64,000 nt of DNA from QQWI01 sp964522015 (GCA_964522015.1 CAZFST010000016.1:25209-89208); one strand, 5' to 3'; shown: positions 1 to 8,447, counted from the first letter of the stretch. Translations and numbers: made by a program. Notes: generated by a model not told the origin, from the sequence alone.

Positions 1-26
1 GTGGTAGCCTTAATAAAGGCTACCAC
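1..26 (-). terminator. Hairpin downstream of hbd copy 1
   Basis: A perfect 10-bp stem (GTGGTAGCCT / AGGCTACCAC) with a 6-nt loop lies 12 bases beyond the hbd stop codon on the minus strand. The U-tract would fall outside the window, so intrinsic termination is inferred. The second crt-hbd copy does not have this hairpin, which suggests this is the original 3' context of the operon. Confidence 0.6.
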
Positions 27-37
27 CGTGTCCATTT

Positions 38-880
38 TTAGTATTTATAAAAGCCCTGGCCTGTTTTGCGACCAAGTAAGCCACCTCGGACCATTTTTCT
101 AAGGAGTGGGTGTGCTCGGTACTTGCTATCCCCTGTTTCTGTAAAGAGGACGTCCATGATTGCCAAATTCACATCGTTACCAATCAAATCTGCGAGGGCA
201 AGGGGGCCAATGGGGTGATTGGCACCCAGTTTCATGGCTTGGTCTATATCTTCTGCCGAGGCAACGCCTTCAGAAAGAATGCCAATGGCTTCATTGATCA
301 TAGGAATAAGAATACGATTGACAACAAAGCCTGGGGCTTCTTTAACTTCAATGGCAGTCTTGCCCATGGCTTCTGCCACTTCTTTTATTTTAGAAAATAC
401 ATCATCTGATGTGGCAATACCCCTGATGATTTCAACCAGCTTCATCATCGGAACTGGATTAAAGAAGTGCATGCCGATGACTTGACTTGATCTGCCAGTG
501 GCAGCCCCAATTTCAGTAATAGATAAGGAAGATGTGTTAGTTGCCAAAATCGTTTCTTTTGAACAAACTTGGTCTAGTTCTTTGAAGATTGCTTTTTTTA
601 GATTCATGTTTTCAGTAGCGGCTTCAATCACAAGGTCGCAATCACTGAGGGCATTGATATCAGTTGATGGTTGTATGTTACTAAGTGCTTGAGTTTTGGC
701 TTCTTCGCTCATCACACCTTTTGAGACCAGTTTATCGTAGCCCTTTGTAATGGCAGCAGTAGCCCGCACCAAGGCGTTTTCATCAATGTCTCGCATCACA
801 ACTTTAAAACCAGACTGGGCCAATGTCTGAACAATTCCCATTCCCATTGTACCTGAACCTATCACTGCAATCTTATTCAT
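38..880 (-). CDS. hbd: 3-hydroxybutyryl-CoA dehydrogenase, copy 1
   Basis: Reduces acetoacetyl-CoA to 3-hydroxybutyryl-CoA (or the reverse) in the cytosolic butyrate/crotonate pathway. The 280-residue protein has the N-terminal Rossmann motif GSGTMG (residues 8-13) and the catalytic His-Glu pair in HFFNPVPMMKLVE (H138, E150), followed by the all-helical C-terminal domain; this is the normal family length. The start at 880 is preferred over 907 because AAGGAGA lies about 8 bases before it. It follows the broken crt copy, whose stop (900-902) lies about 20 bases upstream. The encoded protein is identical to copy 2 (3272-4114); the few base differences seen are at its 3' end and are silent. Confidence 0.93.
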   Translation of the reverse strand: MNKIAVIGSGTMGMGIVQTLAQSGFKVVMRDIDENALVRATAAITKGYDKLVSKGVMSEEAKTQALSNIQPSTDINALSDCDLVIEAATENMNLKKAIFKELDQVCSKETILATNTSSLSITEIGAATGRSSQVIGMHFFNPVPMMKLVEIIRGIATSDDVFSKIKEVAEAMGKTAIEVKEAPGFVVNRILIPMINEAIGILSEGVASAEDIDQAMKLGANHPIGPLALADLIGNDVNLAIMDVLFTETGDSKYRAHPLLRKMVRGGLLGRKTGQGFYKY

Positions 881-899
881 TTGATTTTCTCCTTGAATT

Positions 900-1534
900 T
901 TAATCATTTATAAACTGTGGCTTTTCTTTTTTAAGAAATGCTCCCATGCCTTCTTTTTGATTCTCAGTGGCAAAACATTTTCCAAAGTAGGTTGCTTCAA
1001 GTAGGCAAGCGTTTTCCATGTCCATATCAAAACCTTCTTGTATGGCCTTTTTAGCCATGGCCACTGCTCCGTGGGCATGTTTTGTTACTTTAAGGGCCAG
1101 TGTCATTGCGGCTTCAAGAAGATTTTCCGGTGTTTCTACGCTGTCCACCAAACCAATTCTATAGGCCTCGTCAGCGCCGATGATGTCTCCAGAATAGATT
1201 AACGCTTTTGCTCTTGCTACGCCAACAAGCCGCGGCAGCCTCTGTGTGCCACCAAAACCAGGTATGATGCCAAGACCCACTTCTGGTTGCCCAAATTTTG
1301 CTACGGTGGCCCCAATACGGAAATCACAACTCATGGCAAATTCAAGACCACCACCTAATGCGAAACCATTGACAGCTGAAATAGTTGGCTTTGATAGTTT
1401 TTCTAACTTTGAAAAAACTGCCTGTCCTAGTTGACCAAATGTTTGGCCCCCTTCAGCATCCAGTGCTACCATTTCGGAAATGTCAGCATCGGCGGCAAGT
1501 TGATCTCTAAGCAAAATGTGTTTTCTGTGGTCAT
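900..1534 (-). pseudogene. crt: Broken crotonase (3-hydroxybutyryl-CoA dehydratase), copy 1
   Basis: Remnant of an enoyl-CoA hydratase/crotonase gene. Against the intact copy at 4134-4916 it lacks 94 bases (codons ~10-41) and 54 bases (codons ~47-65). The 94-base loss shifts the frame, so the native ATG (1534) with its RBS no longer reads into the body of the protein. An open frame beginning at 1556 exists only by accident of a different upstream ATG. The second loss removes the GKGFIAG segment that builds the first half of the CoA/oxyanion site, although both catalytic Glu residues and the GGG loop survive downstream. A functional hydratase is very unlikely. The start region and about 65 bases upstream are still shared with copy 2. 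Confidence 0.88.
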
Positions 1535-1670
1535 TGAATAGCCTCCGAATGAACAAATTCTTACTGGTCTAGTATATCGCCGATTTTGTGATTTCTCAAC
1601 CACGGTAGCCATGCTGATATACTTACCAACAATATAATCTGAGCGATAAATGTTAGAATCGTAAATCCTC

Positions 1671-2537
1671 TCATTTAAAAGTTACTCGCGTTCCTACCAG
1701 TAGATTCATCAATCCCCATAATTTTCTGACAACCGGAATAATACTTATCCATTCTATATCCTTAGCATAACTGAACGAATTCTGATACCGCATCCATAAA
1801 ACAGCCATATCGTTATCATTTTCAATCTGGTCAAAAACAGCAACTGCTTTTTTAAGTTCTTCAGTAGTTCCTCTCCGTTCTGAGGTCATTATAACAGCTT
1901 CTTTTAAAAGTGAATAACTAAAATGATCTGCAAACACATTAATTAGTATAAACAAATCGTAAAAATCCCTCATTCTTGTATTAACTACACCTCTTGTAAT
2001 AATCGTTTCTAACTTTTCTGCTAAAACTGTTTCAAGATTGTATGCAAACACATCAATCGTTCGATTCTCAATCATCAGCTTATATGAATAGATTATTTCT
2101 TTGGGCGTAATTCTATCTCCAGTTGTTATATCTACTTTTAACGGAATTTTAGCAGTTCCCATACTCGCCTCTAACGTAACTCTCAGCCCAGGATATTCCG
2201 CTTCTTCACGAATTTCTTCAATACCTTTAAGTGTCATCGAAATATTATCAAAAATATCAATCTGAATTATTTCTTGAAAAATGGTAGCTATTCTTTCTCT
2301 CTCAAGTGGCAGTCCTATAATTGTTGTGTCCATGTCAATTGTTGCTCTTAGATCCACACCTACCATAGCTGCTACTAACATGCCACCTTTAAGTATAAAA
2401 TTATCTTTGAAATTTGATTGAGAAATCCGCTCTAACAAGCGCTCCAACATGTAATTTCTCATTAAAATTTGAGGATTGATATTATTCTTTTTAGATAAAT
2501 TTCGAATTTGTGCTTTTAATTGAGTGGCACTCTTCAA
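1671..2537 (-). CDS. abiEii: AbiEii-type nucleotidyltransferase toxin
   Basis: Toxin of a type IV AbiE toxin-antitoxin / abortive-infection pair; the family consists of nucleotidyltransferase-fold proteins that arrest growth. The sequence shows the NTase pattern LKGGM followed by ATIDMDTTI (about residues 50-73), and a basic KLETIITRG...RDFYDLF segment typical of the AbiEii/AbiGii family. Length is 288 residues, as expected. The start is a TTG at 2537 that overlaps the antitoxin stop (TTGA), with GGAGG seven bases upstream, so the pair is translationally coupled. It lies between the two crt-hbd copies and is unrelated to that pathway. Confidence 0.85.
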   Translation of the reverse strand: MKSATQLKAQIRNLSKKNNINPQILMRNYMLERLLERISQSNFKDNFILKGGMLVAAMVGVDLRATIDMDTTIIGLPLERERIATIFQEIIQIDIFDNISMTLKGIEEIREEAEYPGLRVTLEASMGTAKIPLKVDITTGDRITPKEIIYSYKLMIENRTIDVFAYNLETVLAEKLETIITRGVVNTRMRDFYDLFILINVFADHFSYSLLKEAVIMTSERRGTTEELKKAVAVFDQIENDNDMAVLWMRYQNSFSYAKDIEWISIIPVVRKLWGLMNLLVGTRVTFK

Positions 2538-3127
2538 ATTAACACCTCCAAATATCGCTTTAATAACTTCGTGATTCCAAAAAATTCACCATATGTCATC
2601 AGTTTTGAAATGCTCTTATCACTTCTCTTTGAGTATTTTTTTAAAGCATCTGTCATAATACCAACATCTACTTGATTTCGGCTCCGTACAATATCACAGA
2701 TAGTTCTTTCCAAATCATAGGTTTTGATTATACGTCCAAACGGTGTTTTACTTTCGATTAGTCCCAGCCTGTATAACTCTTTTTTCACTGAAAAAACTTT
2801 AGTACCAACTTCGCGGAGGTTTGTTCCATTATATCCAGCAGGAATTGTAACTGTATAGTGAATTGGATCTCTATCCGTCAATTCATGAAGAAATAATGCA
2901 GTCTCATGTGAAAAGACAACACGGGTATTTCTTGCCTGCAAACAATACATCTCATCTTCAAACGCTTCCAATGTTAAATAAACACCTTGAGCTACGCGTT
3001 CTAATTTTCCCTCTTTGGTAAAGAGAGATAGATACTGCCTCGGAATACCTACTCGATTAGCCATCTTTGTCAGAACGAGTCCGTTATTCTCAGTTATTAG
3101 TTGTTCCAATTTCATTCTATAGTCCAT
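2534..3127 (-). CDS. abiEi: AbiEi-type antitoxin / autorepressor
   Basis: Antitoxin of the AbiE pair. The N-terminus (residues ~1-55, GLVLTKMANRVGIPRQYLSLFTKEGKLERVAQGVY) is a winged helix-turn-helix of the AbiEi class; the rest is the C-terminal antitoxin domain. In this family the protein neutralises AbiEii without a stable complex and represses its own promoter by binding inverted repeats. The upstream region has exactly such a pair (see 3143-3188). ATG at 3127 has AAAGGA upstream; an alternative ATG lies at 3115. The stop overlaps the toxin start by four bases. Confidence 0.84.
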   Translation of the reverse strand: MDYRMKLEQLITENNGLVLTKMANRVGIPRQYLSLFTKEGKLERVAQGVYLTLEAFEDEMYCLQARNTRVVFSHETALFLHELTDRDPIHYTVTIPAGYNGTNLREVGTKVFSVKKELYRLGLIESKTPFGRIIKTYDLERTICDIVRSRNQVDVGIMTDALKKYSKRSDKSISKLMTYGEFFGITKLLKRYLEVLI

Positions 3128-3142
3128 ACATTCACCGTCCTT

Positions 3143-3188
3143 TTACATTTATGCTCTTATTGTATTCTAAGAAAGCATAAATGTAAAT
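3143..3188 (-). promoter_or_regulatory. abiE promoter with flanking operator arms
   Basis: Two perfect 14-bp inverted arms (TTTACATTTATGCT at 3143-3156 and its complement at 3175-3188) are separated by 18 bp. On the minus strand the upstream arm contains the -35 box TTTACA (3188-3183). A 17-bp spacer leads to -10 TACAAT (3165-3160), and the second arm lies just downstream of the -10. A protein on both arms would block the promoter, which fits AbiEi autorepression. Confidence 0.75.
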
Positions 3189-3199
3189 CTTTATAAAAC

Positions 3200-3262
3200 A
3201 AATGACTCAGTCGATTTTCACAACTGAGCCACTAATATTTTTATACCATATTTTGTATATAA
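3200..3262. repeat. ~65-bp dispersed element, copy A
   Basis: Direct copy of the element at 10926-10988, differing at roughly nine positions. Its core is an inverted repeat (CTCAGT / ACTGAG around a TTTTCAC loop). It begins about 10 bases right of hbd copy 2's 3' end. No reading frame is conserved between the copies. It could be an insertion-sequence end or a small non-coding repeat; identity is not known to me. Confidence 0.6.
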
Positions 3263-3271
3263 TTCATTGTT

Positions 3272-4114
3272 TTAGTATTTATAAAAGCCCTGACCTGTTT
3301 TACGACCAAGTAAGCCACCACGGACCATTTTTCTAAGGAGTGGGTGTGCTCGGTACTTGCTATCCCCTGTTTCTGTAAAGAGGACGTCCATGATTGCCAA
3401 ATTCACATCGTTACCAATCAAATCTGCGAGGGCAAGGGGGCCAATGGGGTGATTGGCACCCAGTTTCATGGCTTGGTCTATATCTTCTGCCGAGGCAACG
3501 CCTTCAGAAAGAATGCCAATGGCTTCATTGATCATAGGAATAAGAATACGATTGACAACAAAGCCTGGGGCTTCTTTAACTTCAATGGCAGTCTTGCCCA
3601 TGGCTTCTGCCACTTCTTTTATTTTAGAAAATACATCATCTGATGTGGCAATACCCCTGATGATTTCAACCAGCTTCATCATCGGAACTGGATTAAAGAA
3701 GTGCATGCCGATGACTTGACTTGATCTGCCAGTGGCAGCCCCAATTTCAGTAATAGATAAGGAAGATGTGTTAGTTGCCAAAATCGTTTCTTTTGAACAA
3801 ACTTGGTCTAGTTCTTTGAAGATTGCTTTTTTTAGATTCATGTTTTCAGTAGCGGCTTCAATCACAAGGTCGCAATCACTGAGGGCATTGATATCAGTTG
3901 ATGGTTGTATGTTACTAAGTGCTTGAGTTTTGGCTTCTTCGCTCATCACACCTTTTGAGACCAGTTTATCGTAGCCCTTTGTAATGGCAGCAGTAGCCCG
4001 CACCAAGGCGTTTTCATCAATGTCTCGCATCACAACTTTAAAACCAGACTGGGCCAATGTCTGAACAATTCCCATTCCCATTGTACCTGAACCTATCACT
4101 GCAATCTTATTCAT
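3272..4114 (-). CDS. hbd: 3-hydroxybutyryl-CoA dehydrogenase, copy 2
   Basis: Second copy of the NAD-dependent 3-hydroxybutyryl-CoA dehydrogenase, 280 residues and identical in protein sequence to copy 1. It has the same GSGTMG nucleotide-binding motif and H138/E150 pair. The same RBS (AAGGAGA) supports the start at 4114. It directly follows the intact crt copy, so this is the functional crt-hbd operon. No hairpin like that at 1-26 follows it; instead the 3' end runs into the dispersed repeat at 3200. Few base differences separate the two copies over the gene, and they cluster at the 3' end. Confidence 0.93.
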   Translation of the reverse strand: MNKIAVIGSGTMGMGIVQTLAQSGFKVVMRDIDENALVRATAAITKGYDKLVSKGVMSEEAKTQALSNIQPSTDINALSDCDLVIEAATENMNLKKAIFKELDQVCSKETILATNTSSLSITEIGAATGRSSQVIGMHFFNPVPMMKLVEIIRGIATSDDVFSKIKEVAEAMGKTAIEVKEAPGFVVNRILIPMINEAIGILSEGVASAEDIDQAMKLGANHPIGPLALADLIGNDVNLAIMDVLFTETGDSKYRAHPLLRKMVRGGLLGRKTGQGFYKY

Positions 4115-4133
4115 TTGATTTTCTCCTTGAATT

Positions 4134-4916
4134 TTAATCATTTATAAACTGTGGCTTTTCTTTTTTAAGAAATGCTCCCATGCCTTCTTTTTGATTCTCA
4201 GTGGCAAAACATTTTCCAAAGTAGGTTGCTTCAAGTAGGCAAGCGTTTTCCATGTCCATATCAAAACCTTCTTGTATGGCCTTTTTAGCCATGGCCACTG
4301 CTCCGTGGGCATGTTTTGTTACTTTAAGGGCCAGTGTCATTGCGGCTTCAAGAAGATTTTCCGGTGTTTCTACGCTGTCCACCAAACCAATTCTATAGGC
4401 CTCGTCAGCGCCGATGATGTCTCCAGAATAGATTAACGCTTTTGCTCTTGCTACGCCAACAAGCCGCGGCAGCCTCTGTGTGCCACCAAAACCAGGTATG
4501 ATGCCAAGACCCACTTCTGGTTGCCCAAATTTTGCTACGGTGGCCCCAATACGGAAATCACAACTCATGGCAAATTCAAGACCACCACCTAATGCGAAAC
4601 CATTGACAGCTGAAATAGTTGGCTTTGATAGTTTTTCTAACTTTGAAAAAACTGCCTGTCCTAGTTGACCAAATGTTTGGCCCCCTTCAGCATCCAGTGC
4701 AACCATTTCAGAAATGTCAGCACCGGCGATGAAACCCTTGCCTTCTCCTATAAAAATAGCAGCGTAGACGTTGGCATCGGCGGCAAGTTGATCTATAAGA
4801 CCGTCGAGATCTTTAAGCACACCGGAATTTAATGCATTTAGAACCTTTGACCTTGTGAATTTGACAACTGCGATATTGTTTTGAATCTCTAAGCAAAATG
4901 TGTTTTCTGTGGTCAT
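4134..4916 (-). CDS. crt: Crotonase / 3-hydroxybutyryl-CoA dehydratase (intact copy)
   Basis: Interconverts 3-hydroxybutyryl-CoA and crotonyl-CoA, the step next to Hbd. The 260-residue protein has the full crotonase fold: oxyanion-hole segment GKGFIAGADISEM (residues 59-71) and NGFALGGGLEFA (105-116), with catalytic Glu114 and Glu134 in GQPEVGLG. GGAGG lies a few bases before ATG 4916. The hbd start follows after about 20 bases, so the two are co-transcribed. The rest of the butyrate operon (thiolase, acyl-CoA dehydrogenase, Etf) is not in the window. Confidence 0.92.
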   Translation of the reverse strand: MTTENTFCLEIQNNIAVVKFTRSKVLNALNSGVLKDLDGLIDQLAADANVYAAIFIGEGKGFIAGADISEMVALDAEGGQTFGQLGQAVFSKLEKLSKPTISAVNGFALGGGLEFAMSCDFRIGATVAKFGQPEVGLGIIPGFGGTQRLPRLVGVARAKALIYSGDIIGADEAYRIGLVDSVETPENLLEAAMTLALKVTKHAHGAVAMAKKAIQEGFDMDMENACLLEATYFGKCFATENQKEGMGAFLKKEKPQFIND

Positions 4917-5095
4917 TGAATAGCCTCCGAATGAACAAATTCTTACTGGTCTAGTATATCACCGATTTTAGAATTTCTCAATCTTCATCAGCTAGTTGCA
5001 TTACTGATATGATCCTTCTGATAATTGTAGCGCTGCTATGCGACTGACACAATTCTGACAGTCAAACGATTGACATAATAAGGGGTTTTCAAGTA

Positions 5096-5680
5096 TTACG
5101 TAAAATTCTTTGGCAGTTGTTTCATGACACCATGCTCCATCAAATTATTGATCAAATCATGTAATTTATCATTTGAAAGCCTATTCTCTTGTCTAAACCA
5201 ATAACTCATTATGCCTATCATCGCCGATAGTGTATATTCTAAAATATACCCTAAATTTTGTCTGACATATTCAGGCTCATTGGCGAATTCTTGCATTATT
5301 AAAGGTTTTATAGAGTTTTTCAGCTTGCTTGCAAAAGCAGGATCGCCATTATCTCCAAGTAAAACAGAATAGTATTTGTTGTTTTTTTCATAGAGTTCTA
5401 AAAAGGTGTTCATTGGCATGCCTCGTATTTCTGATCCTATTAAAATAGGTGGCAGTTCATCCAGTGTTGGCATCAAAGAGCTCTCAATATACTCCAAGAC
5501 GTCATATACATCTTTAAAATACTCATAGAAGGTTCCACGATTGTACCCTGCTTTAGTTGTAATGTCTTTTACTGTGATTTTTTCAATTCTCGTTTCACAA
5601 TATAATATCCAAAATGCATCGATTAGATTTTGTTTTGTTTGCGATGTCATCTCTTTTCTTTTGTTCACTTTCATATTCAT
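5096..5680 (-). CDS. TetR/AcrR-family repressor
   Basis: Transcriptional repressor with an N-terminal TetR helix-turn-helix (about residues 10-55: IDAFWILYCETRIEKITVKDITTKAGYNRGTFYEYF) and a ligand-binding helical C-terminal domain. Length 194 residues from ATG 5680, chosen because GAAGGTG lies nine bases upstream; ATGs at 5686 and 5674 are alternatives. The longer open frame to 5776 would run into the divergent promoter. It is divergent from the glycosyltransferase/efflux genes and probably controls them through the inverted repeat in the shared intergenic region. Confidence 0.85.
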   Translation of the reverse strand: MNMKVNKRKEMTSQTKQNLIDAFWILYCETRIEKITVKDITTKAGYNRGTFYEYFKDVYDVLEYIESSLMPTLDELPPILIGSEIRGMPMNTFLELYEKNNKYYSVLLGDNGDPAFASKLKNSIKPLIMQEFANEPEYVRQNLGYILEYTLSAMIGIMSYWFRQENRLSNDKLHDLINNLMEHGVMKQLPKNFT

Positions 5681-5732
5681 AGTCATATTCACCTTCTCAC
5701 TTAAAATCCGACAGTAATAAGCCGATTGTTGG

Positions 5733-5764
5733 TTGATTATATCCTGTTTAAATTTTATAATCAA
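5733..5764 (+). promoter_or_regulatory. Promoter and putative TetR operator for the glycosyltransferase operon
   Basis: -35 TTGATT (5733-5738), a 17-bp spacer and -10 TATAAT (5756-5761) form a near-consensus promoter. The perfect inverted repeat TTGATTAT / ATAATCAA (5733-5740, 5757-5764) covers both boxes. Binding by the divergent TetR protein is inferred. Confidence 0.65.
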
Positions 5765-5805
5765 ATCATACAACACGATGTTGGATTTATCAAGGAGGCA
5801 TATTT

Positions 5806-7035
5806 ATGATTACAATACTTTGTTCGGGTTCCCGTGGCGATTTTCAACCCTATATTGCACTTGCTCAAGAGCTAAAGAAGCTGGATAAAAAAGTTCAAAT
5901 TGTAGGCGGAAAAAGTTTTGAAGATTTCATAAAAGGCTATGGCATTGATTTTTATGCTTTATCAGCTGATTATCAGTCGATTGATATTGATCCTAAATTG
6001 CTTCAAGAGGCTCAATCATCTGACAGTCCTTTGAAAATGTTATTAACCTTCAATAAAATGAAGAAATATGTAATCGGCTTAACGGAAGAGATGTTTCTTG
6101 CCTGTAAAGGTAGCGAGATGATTATTTATCACCCGGGTTGTTCAGTTGGGTATTTTGCTGGGATAAAGCAGGGGATCCCATCAATCTTAGCGGCGCCATT
6201 CCCCATGCACAAAACCAAGGAATTTGCTTCACTCATTGCATATGGCAAAACAAAAATGCCCAAAGCTCTCAGCTATAAATTATTGCAAGGCATGCTTTGG
6301 ATGGCTGGAAAAACCGGTATTATTGCACTTTTTAAAAAGGAATATGGTAAACTCCCAGAAGATTTTGGTAGTCCATTTGAAAAGATCGACAAAACTCATC
6401 CAGCCATTATCTCATGTAGCAATTTTGTATTTTCACGGCCAAAGGACTGGAATGAAAATATCCATCAAACTGGTTATTGGTTTGTAGAGGAATCAATTGA
6501 CTATAATCCATCGGAAGAACTATCTAATTTCTTGGACTCTGGCGAAAAGCCTATTTACATTGGTTTTGGCAGTGTTTTTGATCTCAAACATAAAGATGAA
6601 ACTGTCAGTATCATCACAGCTGCGCTTGGCAAATCGGGCAAGAGAGGCATAATATGCGGAATGGGTGCTATTGACAACCTTCCTGAACATCTTCTTGCAA
6701 TTAATAGCATCCCACATAGCTGGTTATTTGACCGTGTTTCCGTCGTTTGTCATCATGGTGGCGCTGGCACTACCGCCGCTGGTTTTAAAGCTGGTGTACC
6801 AAGTATCATTATTCCGTTTTCTAACGACCAATTTGCTTGGGCACACAGAGCCTATGATTTAGGTGTAGGATCAGCGCCTATTTATCGAAAGCATCTAACT
6901 GCTGACAAGTTATCTTCTGCCATCGAATTTGCTCTGCAAGATGAGGTTATAAAAAATGCAAAAGTCCTTGGCAACAACATTGCTACTGAAAATGGTGCGA
7001 AAGCTTGTGCAAAATTAATAGCAACTTGTCTTTAG
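5806..7035 (+). CDS. MGT/YjiC-family UDP-glycosyltransferase
   Basis: GT1-type glycosyltransferase that moves sugar from a UDP donor to a small hydrophobic acceptor (macrolides and other antibiotics in relatives). It has the N-terminal GSRGDFQPYIALAQEL acceptor-domain opening and the C-terminal donor signature VVCHHGGAGTTAAG followed by GVPSIIIPFSNDQFAWA (about residues 310-350). At 409 residues it is full length. AAGGAGG before ATG 5806 is strong. The MFS gene follows after 10 bases, making a modify-and-export operon under the TetR gene. The acceptor cannot be told from sequence. Confidence 0.88.
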   Translation: MITILCSGSRGDFQPYIALAQELKKLDKKVQIVGGKSFEDFIKGYGIDFYALSADYQSIDIDPKLLQEAQSSDSPLKMLLTFNKMKKYVIGLTEEMFLACKGSEMIIYHPGCSVGYFAGIKQGIPSILAAPFPMHKTKEFASLIAYGKTKMPKALSYKLLQGMLWMAGKTGIIALFKKEYGKLPEDFGSPFEKIDKTHPAIISCSNFVFSRPKDWNENIHQTGYWFVEESIDYNPSEELSNFLDSGEKPIYIGFGSVFDLKHKDETVSIITAALGKSGKRGIICGMGAIDNLPEHLLAINSIPHSWLFDRVSVVCHHGGAGTTAAGFKAGVPSIIIPFSNDQFAWAHRAYDLGVGSAPIYRKHLTADKLSSAIEFALQDEVIKNAKVLGNNIATENGAKACAKLIATCL

Positions 7036-7045
7036 GGGTAGGCAG

Positions 7046-8149
7046 ATGATTACAAACTCAAATTGGAGAAAACCTTTTTTTACAATTTATGCTGGTCAAG
7101 CCTTGTCTCTCTTGAGTTCCAGCGCTGTCCAATTTTCAATTATCTGGTGGATAACAATAACAACGGACTCAGCCATGGCTTTAACCATTGCAAGCGTGGT
7201 CGGTTTATTACCACAGGCTATTATTGGACCATTCGCCGGTGTTTGGATTGACCGCTTTGATCGAAAAAAAATCATCATCCTTTCAGATGGGATTATTGCA
7301 GTGTCAAGTCTATTTCTGGCTATTTTATTTTCACTTGGCATTCAATCAATTGAATTTGTCTACTTCGTTTTATTCATCAGGGCTTTAGGAGATACCTTTC
7401 ATAAACCTGCTATGCAAGCTCTCATTCCTCAAGTTGTCCCTTCCTCTGATCTTACTAAAGCCGGTGGCTTCGGACAAATGATTAGCTCTGCTTGTTCAAT
7501 GATTGGTCCCATGCTTGGCGCAATGATTATGACTCTGATGTCACTCCCCTACGCTATGCTTATTGATGTTGCGGGTGCAACGATTGCCATTATTACATTG
7601 TCACTTGTGAAAATTCCGATGCTCATAACAACAATCATTTTTGTACCACTGGGGACACTGCTCCCACTGATGGTTAAAGTCTATTTTAATGGGACCCCCT
7701 GGCACAATGGCGTCGTTCAAACCTTGTTCTCATCTGGTATGCTGATTGCCGCAATGGTCATCGGCATGACCGGCGGCCTCAAACGACAATTCTTAATGAT
7801 CTCCATTTCTTCAGGTTTGCTCGGCCTATGTGCATTGATTGGTGGCATTTTAACGACACAATTATTCTGGGTGTTTTGTATTGCCGTATTCGTGATGGGC
7901 TCAACAGGCATGGGATTCAATATACCATTTACAGCCTATCTTCAAAGATCAGTACCTTCCGAAAACCTTGGGAAAGTTATTTCCCTTGTCACTAGCGTCA
8001 TGAGTTTCGCGGCACCTGTTGGCATGTTCATTGCCGGCCCTGTATCAGAAATTATCGGCGTTAGTAATTGGATGATCTCCGCAGGGATCGTCATGATTTT
8101 CATTGGATTTTTGAGTTATTTTTTAACGAGAGAATTTGATATGCCATAA
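7046..8149 (+). CDS. MFS efflux transporter (MefA-like), shortened central loop
   Basis: Proton-driven exporter of the MefA/NreB-like MFS branch. It has multiple hydrophobic helices, the loop-A pattern GVWIDRFDRKKI after helix 2, and helices to the C-terminus. At 367 residues it is some 40-50 residues short of usual relatives. The gap falls between helices 6 and 7, where ...SLVKIP runs straight into the next membrane segment (near 7610-7640), so the usual cytoplasmic loop is missing in frame. It may still fold, but function is uncertain. GGGGTAGG precedes the ATG. Co-transcribed with the glycosyltransferase. Confidence 0.82.
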   Translation: MITNSNWRKPFFTIYAGQALSLLSSSAVQFSIIWWITITTDSAMALTIASVVGLLPQAIIGPFAGVWIDRFDRKKIIILSDGIIAVSSLFLAILFSLGIQSIEFVYFVLFIRALGDTFHKPAMQALIPQVVPSSDLTKAGGFGQMISSACSMIGPMLGAMIMTLMSLPYAMLIDVAGATIAIITLSLVKIPMLITTIIFVPLGTLLPLMVKVYFNGTPWHNGVVQTLFSSGMLIAAMVIGMTGGLKRQFLMISISSGLLGLCALIGGILTTQLFWVFCIAVFVMGSTGMGFNIPFTAYLQRSVPSENLGKVISLVTSVMSFAAPVGMFIAGPVSEIIGVSNWMISAGIVMIFIGFLSYFLTREFDMP

Positions 8150-8238
8150 TCATTGAATTTCATACTCGAAATGCTATAAGGCGTGGACAACCACTACTTT
8201 TCCTCTGCCCCTTTTTTGAGTCCAATGATAAGTAAAGA

Positions 8239-8280
8239 AGCTACTGCACATCAAGACTAAGTCTTAGATTTGCAATAGCT
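8239..8280 (+). terminator. Possible terminator after the MFS gene
   Basis: Inverted arms AGCTACTGCA (8239-8248) and TGCAATAGCT (8271-8280), one mismatch, enclose a second small palindrome around AAGACTAAGTCTT. No long U-tract follows, so termination is only a guess. Confidence 0.3.
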
Positions 8281-8297
8281 CCAGTATTACTTTGTAT

Positions 8298-8447
8298 TTA
8301 CTTAACTTTCCCTTTTAAGTAATCCACAATAAATACGATTGCTGCAACAACCAACAGTATATTAATTAGCCCGCCGCCAACCTTAAATAAAAGACCCATC
8401 AACCAAAAGAATACAACAATACCTCCGAGCCATCTTAAAAACCCCAT
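8298..8447 (-). CDS. Small membrane protein, lmo0937/DUF5670 type
   Basis: A 49-residue protein with two hydrophobic helices (GFLRWLGGIVVFFWLMGLLF and LINILLVVAAIVFIVDYL) and a short basic tail, resembling the lmo0937 (DUF5670) family of unknown function. The start at 8447 is set by an ideal AAAGGAGG seven bases upstream; the longer open frame to 8531 has no such site. It is a single gene, with no functional link to its neighbours visible. Confidence 0.72.
   Translation of the reverse strand: MGFLRWLGGIVVFFWLMGLLFKVGGGLINILLVVAAIVFIVDYLKGKVK

Noticed and set aside
110..692. Plus-strand open frames opposite hbd (and the same set at 3344-3926)
   Set aside because: Antisense shadows of hbd with no RBS and no recognisable protein features; duplicated only because hbd is.
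1535..1556. Alternative start giving a 218-residue crotonase (900-1556)
   Set aside because: The frame at 1535-1556 is the wrong frame relative to the native ATG and lacks an RBS; it exists only because of the 94-bp deletion.
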